The translations under genes were made by a program, and so were the position numbers. Shown piece by piece: positions 17,148 to 26,919 of a stretch of 64,000 bases of DNA. The notes beneath the pieces were generated by a model. The model had not been told where the DNA came from, searched no databases, and was given only the letters and a program-made list of their open reading frames with translations. The stretch lies in the NCBI RefSeq assembly GCF_020991365.1, contig NZ_JAJLRA010000003.1, forward strand, positions 124,001-188,000. Direction: 5' to 3'. The DNA is from Streptacidiphilus sp. ASG 303. Lineage in GTDB: Bacteria; Actinomycetota; Actinomycetes; Streptomycetales; Streptomycetaceae. The number at the start of each line of letters is the position of its first letter. Position 1 is the first letter of the stretch.

Positions 17148-19481
17148 TCAGCCGGAGGAGCTGAGCGCCTCCGCGAGCCGGTCGCCGCCCTGGGCGGGCA
17201 CCGAGCGGCCGCACCGGACCAGGGCCTGCACCGGGTCGGGGGCCGGGGTGCGGTCGGCCGGGGGGACGTGCGGCAGCGGCGCGGTCTCGCCCAGGAAGAC
17301 GCGGCGCACCACCCGCTCGGCGGCGCGCCCGTCGTCGAACTCGCAGAACCGCGCCCGGAAGGCGGCGCGCAGCTCCGCCGCCGCCTCGCCCCGCCACGCA
17401 CCCGAGGCCAGCACCTCCAGCAGCTCCTGCTCGCTGCGGGCCACCGCGCCGGGCGTCTCGCCGGGACGGCCGGAGAGCACGTCGAGGTAGGCGCCGCGGG
17501 ACTCGCGGTAGACCTCCCAGTCGTCGGCGTAGACGACGATCGGCCGGTCCAGGTTGGCGTAGTCGAACATCACGGAGGAGTAGTCGGTGACCAGGGCGTC
17601 CGCCGCCAGGCAGAGCCGCTCCACCGAGGGGTGGCCGGAGACGTCGACCACCGCGCCGGCCCGGTCCCCGGCGGCGCCGTCCCCCTGCGGGCCGGCGGCG
17701 TCCTGCCGGTCGTGGAAGTAGTGGGAGCGGGTGAGCAGCACGTAGCCGGGGCCGAGGGCGCGCATCAGGCGGTCGGGGTCCAGCCGCGGCCGGTAGGAGG
17801 TGCGGTAGTCGCGGTGGGTGGGGGCGTAGAGCAGCGCCACCGCGCCGTCCGGGATGCCGAGCTCGGCGCGGGCGTCCAGGACGTCCTGGGCGGTGGCCGT
17901 GTAGAAGACGTCGTTGCGCGGGTACCCGTACTCCAGCGTGGTGTAGCCGGCCGGGTAGGCCCGCTCCCACGCCAGGGTGGAGAAGCGGTTGCTGCTGAGG
18001 CTGTAGTCCCAGCGGTCGACCCGCTCCAGCAGCCGCTCGAAGTCCATCCGCGCCGCCGGGTACCCCTGCAGGTCCAGGCCCATGTACTTCACCGGCGTGC
18101 CGTGGTGCGTCTGCAGGTGGACCGTGCCCGGCCGCTTGACCGCGGAGTCGGGGAAGTTGACGTTGTTGACGAAGTACCTCGCCCTGGCCATCACCGCCCG
18201 GTGGCGGCGGGAGCCGGGGTGGACGAAGCGCACGCCGGGCGGGACCTCGGCGCGGCGCCGCCGGTCGACCACCCACACCGTCTCGACGTGCGGGGCCAGC
18301 TCGCGCAGCTTCGCGTGGATCGCGGCCGGGTTGCAGGACGGCCCGCGGTTCCAGTACGCGGCGAAGACGGCCAGGTCGCGGCGGACCGGGAGGCGGTGCT
18401 GGATCCGCTGGTAGGCGCCGAGCAGCGGGCGGCCCACCGCGTGCCGCAGCCGCCGCAGCGCCGTCGGGGAGGTGCGGCGCACCCACTCCAGGGCGCGCAG
18501 CGCCGAGTGGGCGCGGCGGCGGCCGCGGGCGAGCAGCCGCAGCCGGGCGGCCTCGGGGCCGGGCGGCTGCCGGTACCCGGCGGGGCGGTGGCGGCGGCAG
18601 TGCCGGGCGGCGCGGCGGAAGTACTCGCGGCGGGCGTCGGCGGGCACCCGGTCGGGGCGGCTGACGACGGTGTGCAGGTGGTGCAGCATCCGGCCGTAGA
18701 CGACCGGCCGCCACCGCTCCAGGTCGGGGCGGGAGTCGAGGAAGGCGAAGACCCGGTCGTACTGGTCGAAGACGTCGAAGTGCTTGCGGCTGCTGGTGGA
18801 GAGGATGTTGCCCTGCCGGCGCTGCCGGTAGTGGACGCAGACCCGGTCGAGCAGGGCGATCCGCTCGGCGGCGAGCATCGCCGGGTAGGTCCAGGGGGTG
18901 TCCTCGTAGTAGCCGGGCGGGAAGCGCAGCCCCTGCCGCTCGACGAAGTCGCGGCGGTAGGCCTTGTTCCAGACGACCATGAGCAGGCCGAGCAGCTCGG
19001 GGCGCTGGTCGACCGCGAAGACGTCCGGCCCGGGGCGGGAGAAGAGCTCCGCGTCGCGGCTGCGGCGCACCTTCCGGTTCCAGTAGGTGCGCGCGTAGTC
19101 GTAGACGAGGATCTCGGGGTCGTCGCACGCCGCCAGCCGGTCGGCGACGGCCTGGAGGGCGCCGGGGGTGAGGGTGTCGTCGCTGTCCAGGAAGAGCACG
19201 TACTCGCCGGTGGCCGCCTCCAGCCCGGCGTTGCGGGCCCGGCCCAGGCCGACGTTCTCCGGCAGGTGGAGCACGGTGACGCGGTCGTCGCGGGCGGCGG
19301 CCTCGTCGAAGATCTCGCCGCAGGCGTCCGGGGAGCGGTCGTCGACGCCGATCAGCTCGAAGTCCTCGAACGACTGCGTGAGGACCGAGTCGATGCACGG
19401 GCCCAGGTAGGCCTGGACCTTGTACGCGGGGACGATGATGCTGAACCGGGGCATGGGCATCCACATCGGGTCGACGGGCAC
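17148..19481 (-). CDS. Bifunctional GT2 glycosyltransferase / CDP-glycerol:glycerophosphate glycerophosphotransferase
   Basis: A 777-residue two-domain enzyme for anionic cell-wall polymers (teichoic-acid type). Domain 1 (about residues 12-230) is a family-2 glycosyltransferase: FSIIVPAYKVQAYLG, then LFLDSDDTLTPG with the metal-binding DSD. The C-terminal half is TagF-like, with HGTPVKYMG (catalytic His region), LYAPTHRDYR and VTDYSSVMFDYANL. The middle (about 300-400) is Arg-rich and helical. The start is uncertain: GTG 19481 is the outermost, while an ATG within MPRFSII would also give the full GT2 fold, and neither has a clear ribosome binding site. Substrates are inferred. Confidence 0.88.
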   Translation of the reverse strand: MPVDPMWMPMPRFSIIVPAYKVQAYLGPCIDSVLTQSFEDFELIGVDDRSPDACGEIFDEAAARDDRVTVLHLPENVGLGRARNAGLEAATGEYVLFLDSDDTLTPGALQAVADRLAACDDPEILVYDYARTYWNRKVRRSRDAELFSRPGPDVFAVDQRPELLGLLMVVWNKAYRRDFVERQGLRFPPGYYEDTPWTYPAMLAAERIALLDRVCVHYRQRRQGNILSTSSRKHFDVFDQYDRVFAFLDSRPDLERWRPVVYGRMLHHLHTVVSRPDRVPADARREYFRRAARHCRRHRPAGYRQPPGPEAARLRLLARGRRRAHSALRALEWVRRTSPTALRRLRHAVGRPLLGAYQRIQHRLPVRRDLAVFAAYWNRGPSCNPAAIHAKLRELAPHVETVWVVDRRRRAEVPPGVRFVHPGSRRHRAVMARARYFVNNVNFPDSAVKRPGTVHLQTHHGTPVKYMGLDLQGYPAARMDFERLLERVDRWDYSLSSNRFSTLAWERAYPAGYTTLEYGYPRNDVFYTATAQDVLDARAELGIPDGAVALLYAPTHRDYRTSYRPRLDPDRLMRALGPGYVLLTRSHYFHDRQDAAGPQGDGAAGDRAGAVVDVSGHPSVERLCLAADALVTDYSSVMFDYANLDRPIVVYADDWEVYRESRGAYLDVLSGRPGETPGAVARSEQELLEVLASGAWRGEAAAELRAAFRARFCEFDDGRAAERVVRRVFLGETAPLPHVPPADRTPAPDPVQALVRCGRSVPAQGGDRLAEALSSSG

Positions 19482-19711
19482 GGTACGCGGGTGCCCGGGC
19501 CGCGGGTGCCTTCCTCCGCCTGCGGGCAGGCGGACCGGCCGACAGCCGGTCCGTCACCTGCCTCAACGACCGTACGGCGCAGGGGACACGCCCGCCGGAG
19601 GGTGAAACGTGGCCCCGCGTCCCCCTCGCCGACACCGGGCGGACACCCGGCGTTGCCCCGCCGTCCGGCCCGGCCCGGGCCGGGCGGCACGTGGACGCGT
19701 GCCGCCCGCCC

Positions 19712-20272
19712 CTAGGACGCGCCGAACGCGTACGCGTGCAGCGGCCGCCAGACCTCGTCCGCGCCGAAGCGGTACAGGCTGTACCCGGGCACCTCGAACG
19801 AGGCCCGGAAGCCCCTCATCTCCTCGTACGCCCGGTCCAGGGCGTCGTCGGGGAGGTTGTGCGCGACCGTCACGTGCGGGTGGAAGGGGAAGTTCAGCTC
19901 GCGCGCCAGGGGCCCGGAGCGCACCGACGCCTCCACCTCGCGGCACTCCTGCATGCCCTCCTCGACGCGCACGAAGACCACCGGGGACACCGGGCGGAAG
20001 GTGCCGGCGCCCAGCAGCAGCATCGGGAACGGCCGGTGCCGGGCGGCGACCGTGCGCAGGTGCTCCTGCACGGCGGGCAGGTCCGCGACCGGGACCTCGG
20101 TCGGCGGCAGCAGGGTGACGTGGGTCGGTATGGAGCGGGCGAGGGGGTCGCCGAAGGAGTCCCGGGCGTCCTGGACCTCCTTGCCGAAGGGGTCCGGGAC
20201 GGCGATGGACACGCCGATGACGACGCTCCGCGGCGCCCCCTCCCCGTCCGCCGGGGCGGCTCCGGTGTCCAT
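19712..20272 (-). CDS. 2'-5' RNA ligase / 2H phosphoesterase superfamily protein
   Basis: A 186-residue protein with the two signature His motifs of the 2H superfamily: THVTLLPP and, about 80 residues on, HPHVTVAHN. Such proteins act on 2'-5' or cyclic phosphodiester bonds in RNA or nucleotides. Start ATG 20272 lies 5 nt after the trpS stop, so it is probably the second gene of a trpS transcript. The tRNA-synthetase neighbour hints at an RNA-related role, but this order may only reflect core-gene layout. Confidence 0.86.
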   Translation of the reverse strand: MDTGAAPADGEGAPRSVVIGVSIAVPDPFGKEVQDARDSFGDPLARSIPTHVTLLPPTEVPVADLPAVQEHLRTVAARHRPFPMLLLGAGTFRPVSPVVFVRVEEGMQECREVEASVRSGPLARELNFPFHPHVTVAHNLPDDALDRAYEEMRGFRASFEVPGYSLYRFGADEVWRPLHAYAFGAS

Positions 20273-20277
20273 GCGGG

Positions 20278-21450
<1,173 letters not shown>

Positions 21451-21657
21451 TCAGGGCACCTGGCGCAGGTACAGCGCCCCGCAGCTGTGGCAGAACGGCT
21501 CGGCCGCCTCGCTGCCCCAGGCGTCCGCGGACTGGGTCGGCGCGCCGGGGTCGAGGTCGCGGCCGCACAGGGCCCGGACCCCGCCGTCCTCCACCATGTG
21601 CCAGTGCCTGACCGCGCCGTCCTCGGCGTCGTACTCGGCCCGCATCTCGTACGCCAT
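21451..21657 (-). CDS. Small Cys-containing hypothetical protein
   Basis: A 68-residue product beginning MAYEMRAEYDAEDG. GAGGAG lies 8 nt before ATG 21657, which supports translation. One Cys in ALCGRDL and the pair CHSCG near the C-terminus, together with RHWHM, could bind zinc. I do not recognise a named family. Base composition and codon use match the neighbours. It lies between trpS and the CBS-domain gene on the same strand. Confidence 0.68.
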   Translation of the reverse strand: MAYEMRAEYDAEDGAVRHWHMVEDGGVRALCGRDLDPGAPTQSADAWGSEAAEPFCHSCGALYLRQVP

Positions 21658-21757
21658 GGCGGCCGCTCCTCTCCGTCAGGTCCGTACGTCCTCCCCTCCA
21701 CCATGACCGCTCCGCGCGCCGCCCGCCCCCGGAGGGGCGCGGGCGGCGGCCCCGGCG

Positions 21758-23173
21758 TCACGGACGGGCCGCTCCGGAGGGTCCCGGGCGGCCCGGACCG
21801 GGCACGGACTCGGCGGGACCGGCCGCACCCGGCGCACCCGGCGCACCCGGCGCACCCGGCGCACCCGGCGCACCCGGCGCGGGGACGCCCGCAGCGGTGA
21901 CGCGGACGCGGGCGATGCGGCGGCCGTCGAGCGCGGCGACGGTGAGGCGGTAGCCGCCCGCGGCCGCGACCTGGTCGCCGACGGCCGGCAGGCGGCCGAG
22001 GGCGGCGACCGTGTAGCCGGCGACGGTCTCGTACGGTCCCTGCGGCAGCTCGACGCCGGTCTCCTCCGCGAAGTCGGCGAGGTTGAGCAGTCCGTCCACC
22101 TCCATGCCGCCGCCCGCGAGCCGCAGGGTGGCGGTGGCGGCCTGGTCGTACTCGTCGCGGATCTCGCCCACCACCTCCTCCACGAGGTCCTCCAGCGTCA
22201 CGATGCCCGCCGTGCCGCTGTACTCGTCGACGACGATCGCCAGGTGGTGCCCCTCGCGGCGCATCTCCGACATCGACGGCAGGACGCGGTTGGTGTCCGG
22301 GAGCAGCTTCACCGGGCGCGCGAGGTCGCGCACCGTGCGGGCCGGGGCGCCGGAGCCGTCGTCGGGCCGGTACAGGTCGCGGACGTGCACGAAGCCGACC
22401 ACCGTGTCGTACGAGCCGTCGACCACGGGGTAGCGGGAGTGCGGGTAGCGGCCGACCTCGGCCCGGACCTCGTCCAGCGCGCGGTCCGCGTCGAGGAAGG
22501 TGACCTCGGTGCGGGGCACCATGACCTCGCGCAGCTGCCGCTCCCCCGCCGCGAAGACCTCCGCGATCAGCTGCCGCTCGTCGGCGCCCAGCTCGGTGTT
22601 GGACGCCACCAGGCCGCGCAGCTCCTCCTGGCTCATCGCGTCCCGCCCGGCCCTGGGGTCGCCGCCCAGCAGCCGCACCATGAGGTTGGTGGAGCGGGAG
22701 AGGAGCCAGATCGCCGGGCGCAGCACGACCGAGATCACGTCCACGGCGGGCGCGGCGAGCAGGGCGATGGGCTCGGCCCGCTGGAGGCCGATCCGCTTGG
22801 GGGTCAGCTCGCCGAGGACGAGGGAGATGTAGGAGATCACCAGCGTGAGCCCGACCAGGGCCACGGTGTCGGCGATCCCCGGCGCCAGGCCGAGGTCCTC
22901 GAAGAGCGGGGCGGCCTTGCCCGCGAGGGTCTCGGCGCCGAAGGCCGCCGACAGGAACCCCATGCAGGTCACCCCGACCTGCACGGCGGCCAGGAAGCGG
23001 TTGGGGTCGCCGGCCAGGTGGGCCGCCCGCGAGGCCCGCTTGGTGCCCCGCTCGGCGAGGGCCCGGATCTGGCCCTCCCGCAGGGAGATGAGGGCGATCT
23101 CGGCCACGTTGAAGAGGCCGCCGACCAGGATGAAGACCAGGACGAGCGCGGCGTCCCCGAGGGTGTCGTTCAC
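21758..23173 (-). CDS. Hemolysin/CNNM-type CBS-domain membrane protein
   Basis: A 471-residue HlyC/CorC-family protein. The N-terminal DUF21/CNNM membrane domain (about 1-190) contains GGLFNVAEIALISL and LVLGELTPKRIGL. A CBS pair (about 215-335) contains MVPRTEV, HSRYPVVDG and VVDEYSGTAGIVTLEDLVEE, followed by the CorC_HlyC domain. The family is linked to Mg2+/Co2+ transport. The last 50 residues are a collagen-like (GAP)n tract encoded by six perfect 9-bp repeats. Start GTG 23173. It is divergent from rocD. Confidence 0.9.
   Translation of the reverse strand: MNDTLGDAALVLVFILVGGLFNVAEIALISLREGQIRALAERGTKRASRAAHLAGDPNRFLAAVQVGVTCMGFLSAAFGAETLAGKAAPLFEDLGLAPGIADTVALVGLTLVISYISLVLGELTPKRIGLQRAEPIALLAAPAVDVISVVLRPAIWLLSRSTNLMVRLLGGDPRAGRDAMSQEELRGLVASNTELGADERQLIAEVFAAGERQLREVMVPRTEVTFLDADRALDEVRAEVGRYPHSRYPVVDGSYDTVVGFVHVRDLYRPDDGSGAPARTVRDLARPVKLLPDTNRVLPSMSEMRREGHHLAIVVDEYSGTAGIVTLEDLVEEVVGEIRDEYDQAATATLRLAGGGMEVDGLLNLADFAEETGVELPQGPYETVAGYTVAALGRLPAVGDQVAAAGGYRLTVAALDGRRIARVRVTAAGVPAPGAPGAPGAPGAPGAPGAAGPAESVPGPGRPGPSGAARP
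21824..21877. repeat. Six perfect 9-bp tandem repeats in the CBS-protein tail
   Basis: The unit CGCACCCGG is repeated six times without error. It lies in the minus-strand gene and encodes Gly-Ala-Pro triplets. The repeat preserves frame and is prone to slippage, so tail length may vary between strains. Confidence 0.93.
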
Positions 23174-23331
23174 AGGGGAAGTCTAGGAACCCGCCGGCGC
23201 CCGTGGTCCCGCCCGGCCGGGCGGGCCCGCCGGGCCCTGCCGGAGGCGGGCGCGGGCCCCTACAGTCGAGGCAGGGGCCGCACGGCCACGGGCCCCGCCC
23301 TCGGTCAACGGCGACCCGGTGGAGAGAAGCC

Positions 23332-24591
23332 ATGAGCGATCCGCACAGCCCCGCACCCGGCCCGGCCGCCGGCCCGGCCGCCGCCCCCGACCCGACCGCC
23401 GGTCTCATCGCGGCCGCGGACGCCCACAGCGCCCACAACTACCACCCGCTGCCGCTGGTGGTCGCCGAGGCGGAGGGCGCGTGGATGACGGACGTGGCGG
23501 GGCGCCGCTACCTGGACCTGCTGGCGGGCTACTCGGCGCTCAACTTCGGCCACCGCCACCCCCGGCTGGTCGCCGCCGCCCGGGCGCAGCTGGACCGCGT
23601 CACCCTGACCTCGCGCGCCTTCCACCACGACCGCTTCGCCGCGTTCTGCACGGAGCTGGCGGAGCTGTGCGGGATGGAGGCGGTGCTGCCGATGAACACC
23701 GGCGCGGAGGCGGTGGAGACGGCGGTAAAGGCGGCCCGGCTGTGGGGCTACACGGTGAAGGGCGTGCCGCCGGGCCGGGCGCGGATCGTGGTGGCGGCGG
23801 GCAACTTCCACGGCCGCACCACGACGATCGTCTCCTTCTCGACGGACCCCGAGGCCCGGGAGGGCTTCGGCCCGTACACGCCGGGCTTCACGGTCGTGCC
23901 CTACGGGGACCGGGCCGCGCTGGAGGCCGCCGTGGACGAGGACACGGTGGCGGTGCTGCTGGAGCCGATCCAGGGCGAGGCGGGCGTGGTGGTGCCGCCG
24001 CCCGGCTACCTGGCGGCGGTCCGGGAGGTGACGGCGGCGCGCGGCGTGCTGCTGGTCGCAGACGAGATCCAGTCCGGCCTGGGCCGCACCGGCCGGACCT
24101 TCGCCTGCGAGCACGAGGGCGTGGTGCCGGACGTGTACGTGCTGGGCAAGGCGCTGGGCGGCGGCATCGTGCCGGTGTCGGCGGTGGTGTCGTCGCGGGC
24201 GGTGCTGGACGTCTTCACGCCGGGCAGCCACGGCTCGACCTTCGGCGGCAACCCGCTGGCGTGCGCGGTGGCGCTGGAGGTGATCGCGCTGCTGCGGACC
24301 GGCGAGTACCAGCAGCGGTCCGCGGAGCTGGGCGCGTACCTGCACGGGGAGCTGGCGGCGCTGGCGGCGGACGGGGCCGTGCGGGCGGTGCGCGGGCGCG
24401 GGCTGTGGGCGGGGGTGGACGTGGACCCGGCGTTCGGCTCGGGGCGGCGGGTGTCGGAGCTGCTGATGGAGCGGGGGGTGCTGGTGAAGGACACCCACGG
24501 CTCGACGGTGCGGATCGCCCCGCCGCTGGTGGTCGCCAAGGAGGACCTGGCGTGGGCGCTGGGGCAGCTGCGGGAGGTGCTGACGGGCTGA
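23332..24591 (+). CDS. rocD: Ornithine--oxo-acid aminotransferase
   Basis: Class-III PLP-dependent aminotransferase of 419 residues, converting ornithine and 2-oxoglutarate to glutamate semialdehyde and glutamate. Evidence: HNYHPLPLV near the start (ornithine-aminotransferase type), MNTGAEAVETAVK, GNFHGRT, LLVADEIQSGLGRTG and the PLP-Lys segment VLGKALGGG. Start ATG 23332 with GGAGAG upstream. The N-terminal 25 residues are Pro/Ala-rich. It stands alone between divergent and convergent neighbours. Confidence 0.93.
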   Translation: MSDPHSPAPGPAAGPAAAPDPTAGLIAAADAHSAHNYHPLPLVVAEAEGAWMTDVAGRRYLDLLAGYSALNFGHRHPRLVAAARAQLDRVTLTSRAFHHDRFAAFCTELAELCGMEAVLPMNTGAEAVETAVKAARLWGYTVKGVPPGRARIVVAAGNFHGRTTTIVSFSTDPEAREGFGPYTPGFTVVPYGDRAALEAAVDEDTVAVLLEPIQGEAGVVVPPPGYLAAVREVTAARGVLLVADEIQSGLGRTGRTFACEHEGVVPDVYVLGKALGGGIVPVSAVVSSRAVLDVFTPGSHGSTFGGNPLACAVALEVIALLRTGEYQQRSAELGAYLHGELAALAADGAVRAVRGRGLWAGVDVDPAFGSGRRVSELLMERGVLVKDTHGSTVRIAPPLVVAKEDLAWALGQLREVLTG

Positions 24592-24628
24592 CCGGTGCGG
24601 ATCCGGGCGCCCGGGCGCCGGCGGACCG

Positions 24629-25810
24629 TCAGAGGATGACGTGCGGCAGGAAGCGCGCGTACTCGTCGGTGACCGGCCCGTCGGACTCGCGGATGCCGAG
24701 CCCGGCCGGCTCGTCCTCCACCACCCAGGCGCCCAGGACGGTCCGGTTGCCGTCGAAGTCGGGCAGCGGGGCCAGCTCCTGCCAGCAGTGGCGCACCGCC
24801 GGGTCCGGCACGGGGGCGGGCCCGGTGCCGTCGTGGAGCAGCACGCCGGCGCCCTCCCGGCCGAGCAGCGGCTTGGCCGCCCAGCGGGCCAGGCCGCGCG
24901 GGCCGTCGAGGTACGCGGGGAGCAGGTTGGGGTGGCCGGGGTTGAGCTCCCAGAGCACGGCGAGCAGCGCCTTGTTGGAGAGCAGCATCTTCCAGGCCGG
25001 CTCGATCCACAGGGTGGAGCCGGTGCCGCCGCCCAGGTCGGCGGTGCGCAGGGCGTGCGCGCCGAAGGCGTCGGAGACCAGCCACTCCCACGGGTAGAGC
25101 TTGAAGACGGTCCGCAGGAAGCGGCACTGCCGGTCGACGAACCGGCCCGCGAGGGAGTCCCAGCCGATGTCCTCGACGGCGAGGGAGCGGGTGTCGAGGC
25201 CGGCCTGCCGGGCGGTCTCCATGAGGTAGACCACCGTCATCTGGTCCTCGCCGAGCTCGTCGTCGTGCGAGTGGGCGAAGTGCACGGGGTGGCCGGGCGG
25301 CAGCAGCCGGGCCTGGTTGCGCCAGGCGGCGACGAGGCGCTCGTGGAGGGAGTTCCACTGGTCGGCGCCGGGGAAGCGCTCCTCCATCCAGAACCACTGG
25401 GGGCTCGCGGCCTCCACCAGCGAGGTCGGGGTGTCGGCGTTGTACTCCAGCAGCTTGGCCGGGCCGGTGCCGTCGTACCGCAGGTCGAAGCGGGCGTACA
25501 GGCTGGGCTGCTCGGCGCGGCGGCGCCAGGACTCCGCGACGGCGGCGGCGACCGCCGGGTCGGTGATGCCGAGGTCGGCGAAGCGGTCCTCGGCCACGAT
25601 GTGCGCGGCGGCCTCCAGGCAGAGGCGGTGCAGCTCCTCGACGACCCCCTCCAGCGCCTCGACCTCGGGGAGGGTGAAGGAGTAGTAGGCCGACTCGTCC
25701 CAGTAGGGGCGCAGCGAGCCGTCGGGGTGGCGGGTGAGCGGGTAGATCAGGCCCTGCTCCTCGACGGTCTGCTGCCAGCCGGGGCGGGGCTCGGTGCGGT
25801 GGCGCTGCAT
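24629..25810 (-). CDS. Glutathionylspermidine synthase family (YgiC/YjfC-like) ATP-grasp protein
   Basis: A 393-residue preATP-grasp-fold protein of the glutathionylspermidine synthase family. Features include PYWDESAYYSFT, LLEYNADTPTSLVEA, FVDRQCRFLRTVFKLYPWEW, LLSNKALLAVLWEL and KPLLGREGAGV. Like E. coli YgiC it carries only the synthetase domain, without an amidase, and probably ligates an amine to a carboxylate using ATP. Since actinobacteria lack glutathione, the substrate must differ. It follows the small lipoprotein gene by 7 nt, so the two form an operon. Confidence 0.88.
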   Translation of the reverse strand: MQRHRTEPRPGWQQTVEEQGLIYPLTRHPDGSLRPYWDESAYYSFTLPEVEALEGVVEELHRLCLEAAAHIVAEDRFADLGITDPAVAAAVAESWRRRAEQPSLYARFDLRYDGTGPAKLLEYNADTPTSLVEAASPQWFWMEERFPGADQWNSLHERLVAAWRNQARLLPPGHPVHFAHSHDDELGEDQMTVVYLMETARQAGLDTRSLAVEDIGWDSLAGRFVDRQCRFLRTVFKLYPWEWLVSDAFGAHALRTADLGGGTGSTLWIEPAWKMLLSNKALLAVLWELNPGHPNLLPAYLDGPRGLARWAAKPLLGREGAGVLLHDGTGPAPVPDPAVRHCWQELAPLPDFDGNRTVLGAWVVEDEPAGLGIRESDGPVTDEYARFLPHVIL

Positions 25811-25817
25811 CGGCCGC

Positions 25818-26183
25818 TCAGCCGCCGCTGCTGTGCCCGTGGCCGCCGAAGCCGCCCCAGTGGAAGCCGGAGCTCTTGTGCGAGCCCTTGGAGACCCGGG
25901 GGCCGGTGTAGCGGTGGCCGTAGTAGCCGCCGGCGGCGGTGCCGTGGCGGTGGCCGTCGTCCTCGTACCACTGGTAGCGGTCGGTGGAGGCGTAGCCGTT
26001 GCCGGGCTGGCCGTTGCACAGGCGGTCGGCGACGTTCTTGAAGGTCTTCGTGTCGACGCAGCGCAGGTCGGGGCTGTCGTCGCTGCCGCAGGAGGTCAGG
26101 GCGAGGGCGACGGCGCTGACGACGCCGAGCTGGAATGCCTGGGACCGCTTGCGTCTCGCGCCGGTCGCCGCCGTGTCCGCCAT
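25818..26183 (-). CDS. Small YgiB-like lipoprotein
   Basis: A 121-residue precursor: basic N-terminus, hydrophobic stretch and lipobox-like ALALTSC, so probably a membrane-anchored lipoprotein. The mature part has paired Cys (LRCVDTKTF, DRLCNGQ), aromatic YQWYEDDG, GGYYGHRYTGP and a Gly/His/Ser-rich tail. Arrangement and composition resemble E. coli YgiB (DUF1190), which also precedes a glutathionylspermidine-synthase-like gene. The start ATG 26183 has GGAG shortly before it. Function unknown. Confidence 0.75.
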   Translation of the reverse strand: MADTAATGARRKRSQAFQLGVVSAVALALTSCGSDDSPDLRCVDTKTFKNVADRLCNGQPGNGYASTDRYQWYEDDGHRHGTAAGGYYGHRYTGPRVSKGSHKSSGFHWGGFGGHGHSSGG

Positions 26184-26363
26184 GGTGCTCCGCTCCCCGT
26201 GTCCGCCGGCCGCCGCGGGGGGCGGCCGGACCGTGCGGCCCGAGGGGCCGCGTCCGTACCGGCCGACCACCCTAGCGGCCGGGCCGCGGCGGCGGCAGAG
26301 GGGGTGCTGCGCCGGACGCCGGGGGTGCGGACGCCGGGCGTGCGGGTGTCGGGCGTGCGGGTG

Positions 26364-26858
26364 TCAGGCGTGGTCGTGGCGGGGCGTCGGGGACATGCGG
26401 GTGGCGACGCCGATGCGGTTCCAGGCGTTGATGGCGACGGCCAGGGCGAGCAGGCGCGCCAGTTCGGGCTCCTCGAACCGGCGGGCGGCCTCGTCGTACA
26501 CCTCGTCCGGCACGCCGTGGTCGCCGAGGCGGGTGACGGCCTCGGTGAGGGCCAGGGCGGCGCGCTCGCGGGCGGTGAAGAAGGGGGTCTCGCGCCAGGC
26601 GGCGAGGGTGTGGAGCTTGTGCTCGGGCACGCCGCGGCGGCGGGCGTCGCGGCTGTGCATGTCGAGGCAGAAGGCGCAGCCGTTGAGCTGGGAGGCGCGG
26701 GTGCGGACCAGTTCGGCCACCACCGGGTCGAGGCCGTCGGCGGCGGCCTTGTCCAGGGCCGTCATGGCCTCGTAGACGCCGGGGACCTGCTGGAGGCGGA
26801 TGCGCGGCGCGGGCGCGGGGACGGGGGCGTCGTCGAGGGCGGGTGCTGTCGTCGTCAT
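26364..26858 (-). CDS. Carboxymuconolactone decarboxylase / AhpD-like protein
   Basis: A 164-residue alkylhydroperoxidase D-like protein. The redox motif CAFCLDMHSRDA (CxxC then His) is at about residues 73-84, preceded by ASQLNG. ARERAALALTEAVTRL and INAWNRIG are family-typical. It may act in peroxide or thiol redox defence. It is transcribed divergently from the MocR gene across 50 bp containing a palindrome. TAGCGT lies 7 nt before ATG 26858, so the transcript is probably leaderless and MocR-controlled. Confidence 0.92.
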   Translation of the reverse strand: MTTTAPALDDAPVPAPAPRIRLQQVPGVYEAMTALDKAAADGLDPVVAELVRTRASQLNGCAFCLDMHSRDARRRGVPEHKLHTLAAWRETPFFTARERAALALTEAVTRLGDHGVPDEVYDEAARRFEEPELARLLALAVAINAWNRIGVATRMSPTPRHDHA

Positions 26859-26865
26859 GGGTTCC

Positions 26866-26871
26866 ACGCTA
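26866..26871 (-). promoter_or_regulatory. Candidate -10 of the AhpD-like gene
   Basis: TAGCGT on the minus strand ends 7 nt before ATG 26858, the typical geometry of a leaderless Streptomyces transcript. No good -35 is visible, which suits activator-dependent transcription. Confidence 0.5.
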
Positions 26872-26891
26872 GGGGCGGGGCGGCCCGCGGG

Positions 26892-26919
26892 CGTGGTCCA
26901 CTTGGGGCATGGGACCACG
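26892..26919. promoter_or_regulatory. Palindromic operator candidate between AhpD-like and MocR genes
   Basis: CGTGGTCC (26892-26899) and GGACCACG (26912-26919) form a perfect 8-bp dyad with a 12-nt spacer. It overlaps the MocR start codon and lies about 46 nt upstream of the predicted AhpD-like transcription start. It is a plausible MocR site activating one gene and repressing its own. Confidence 0.6.
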
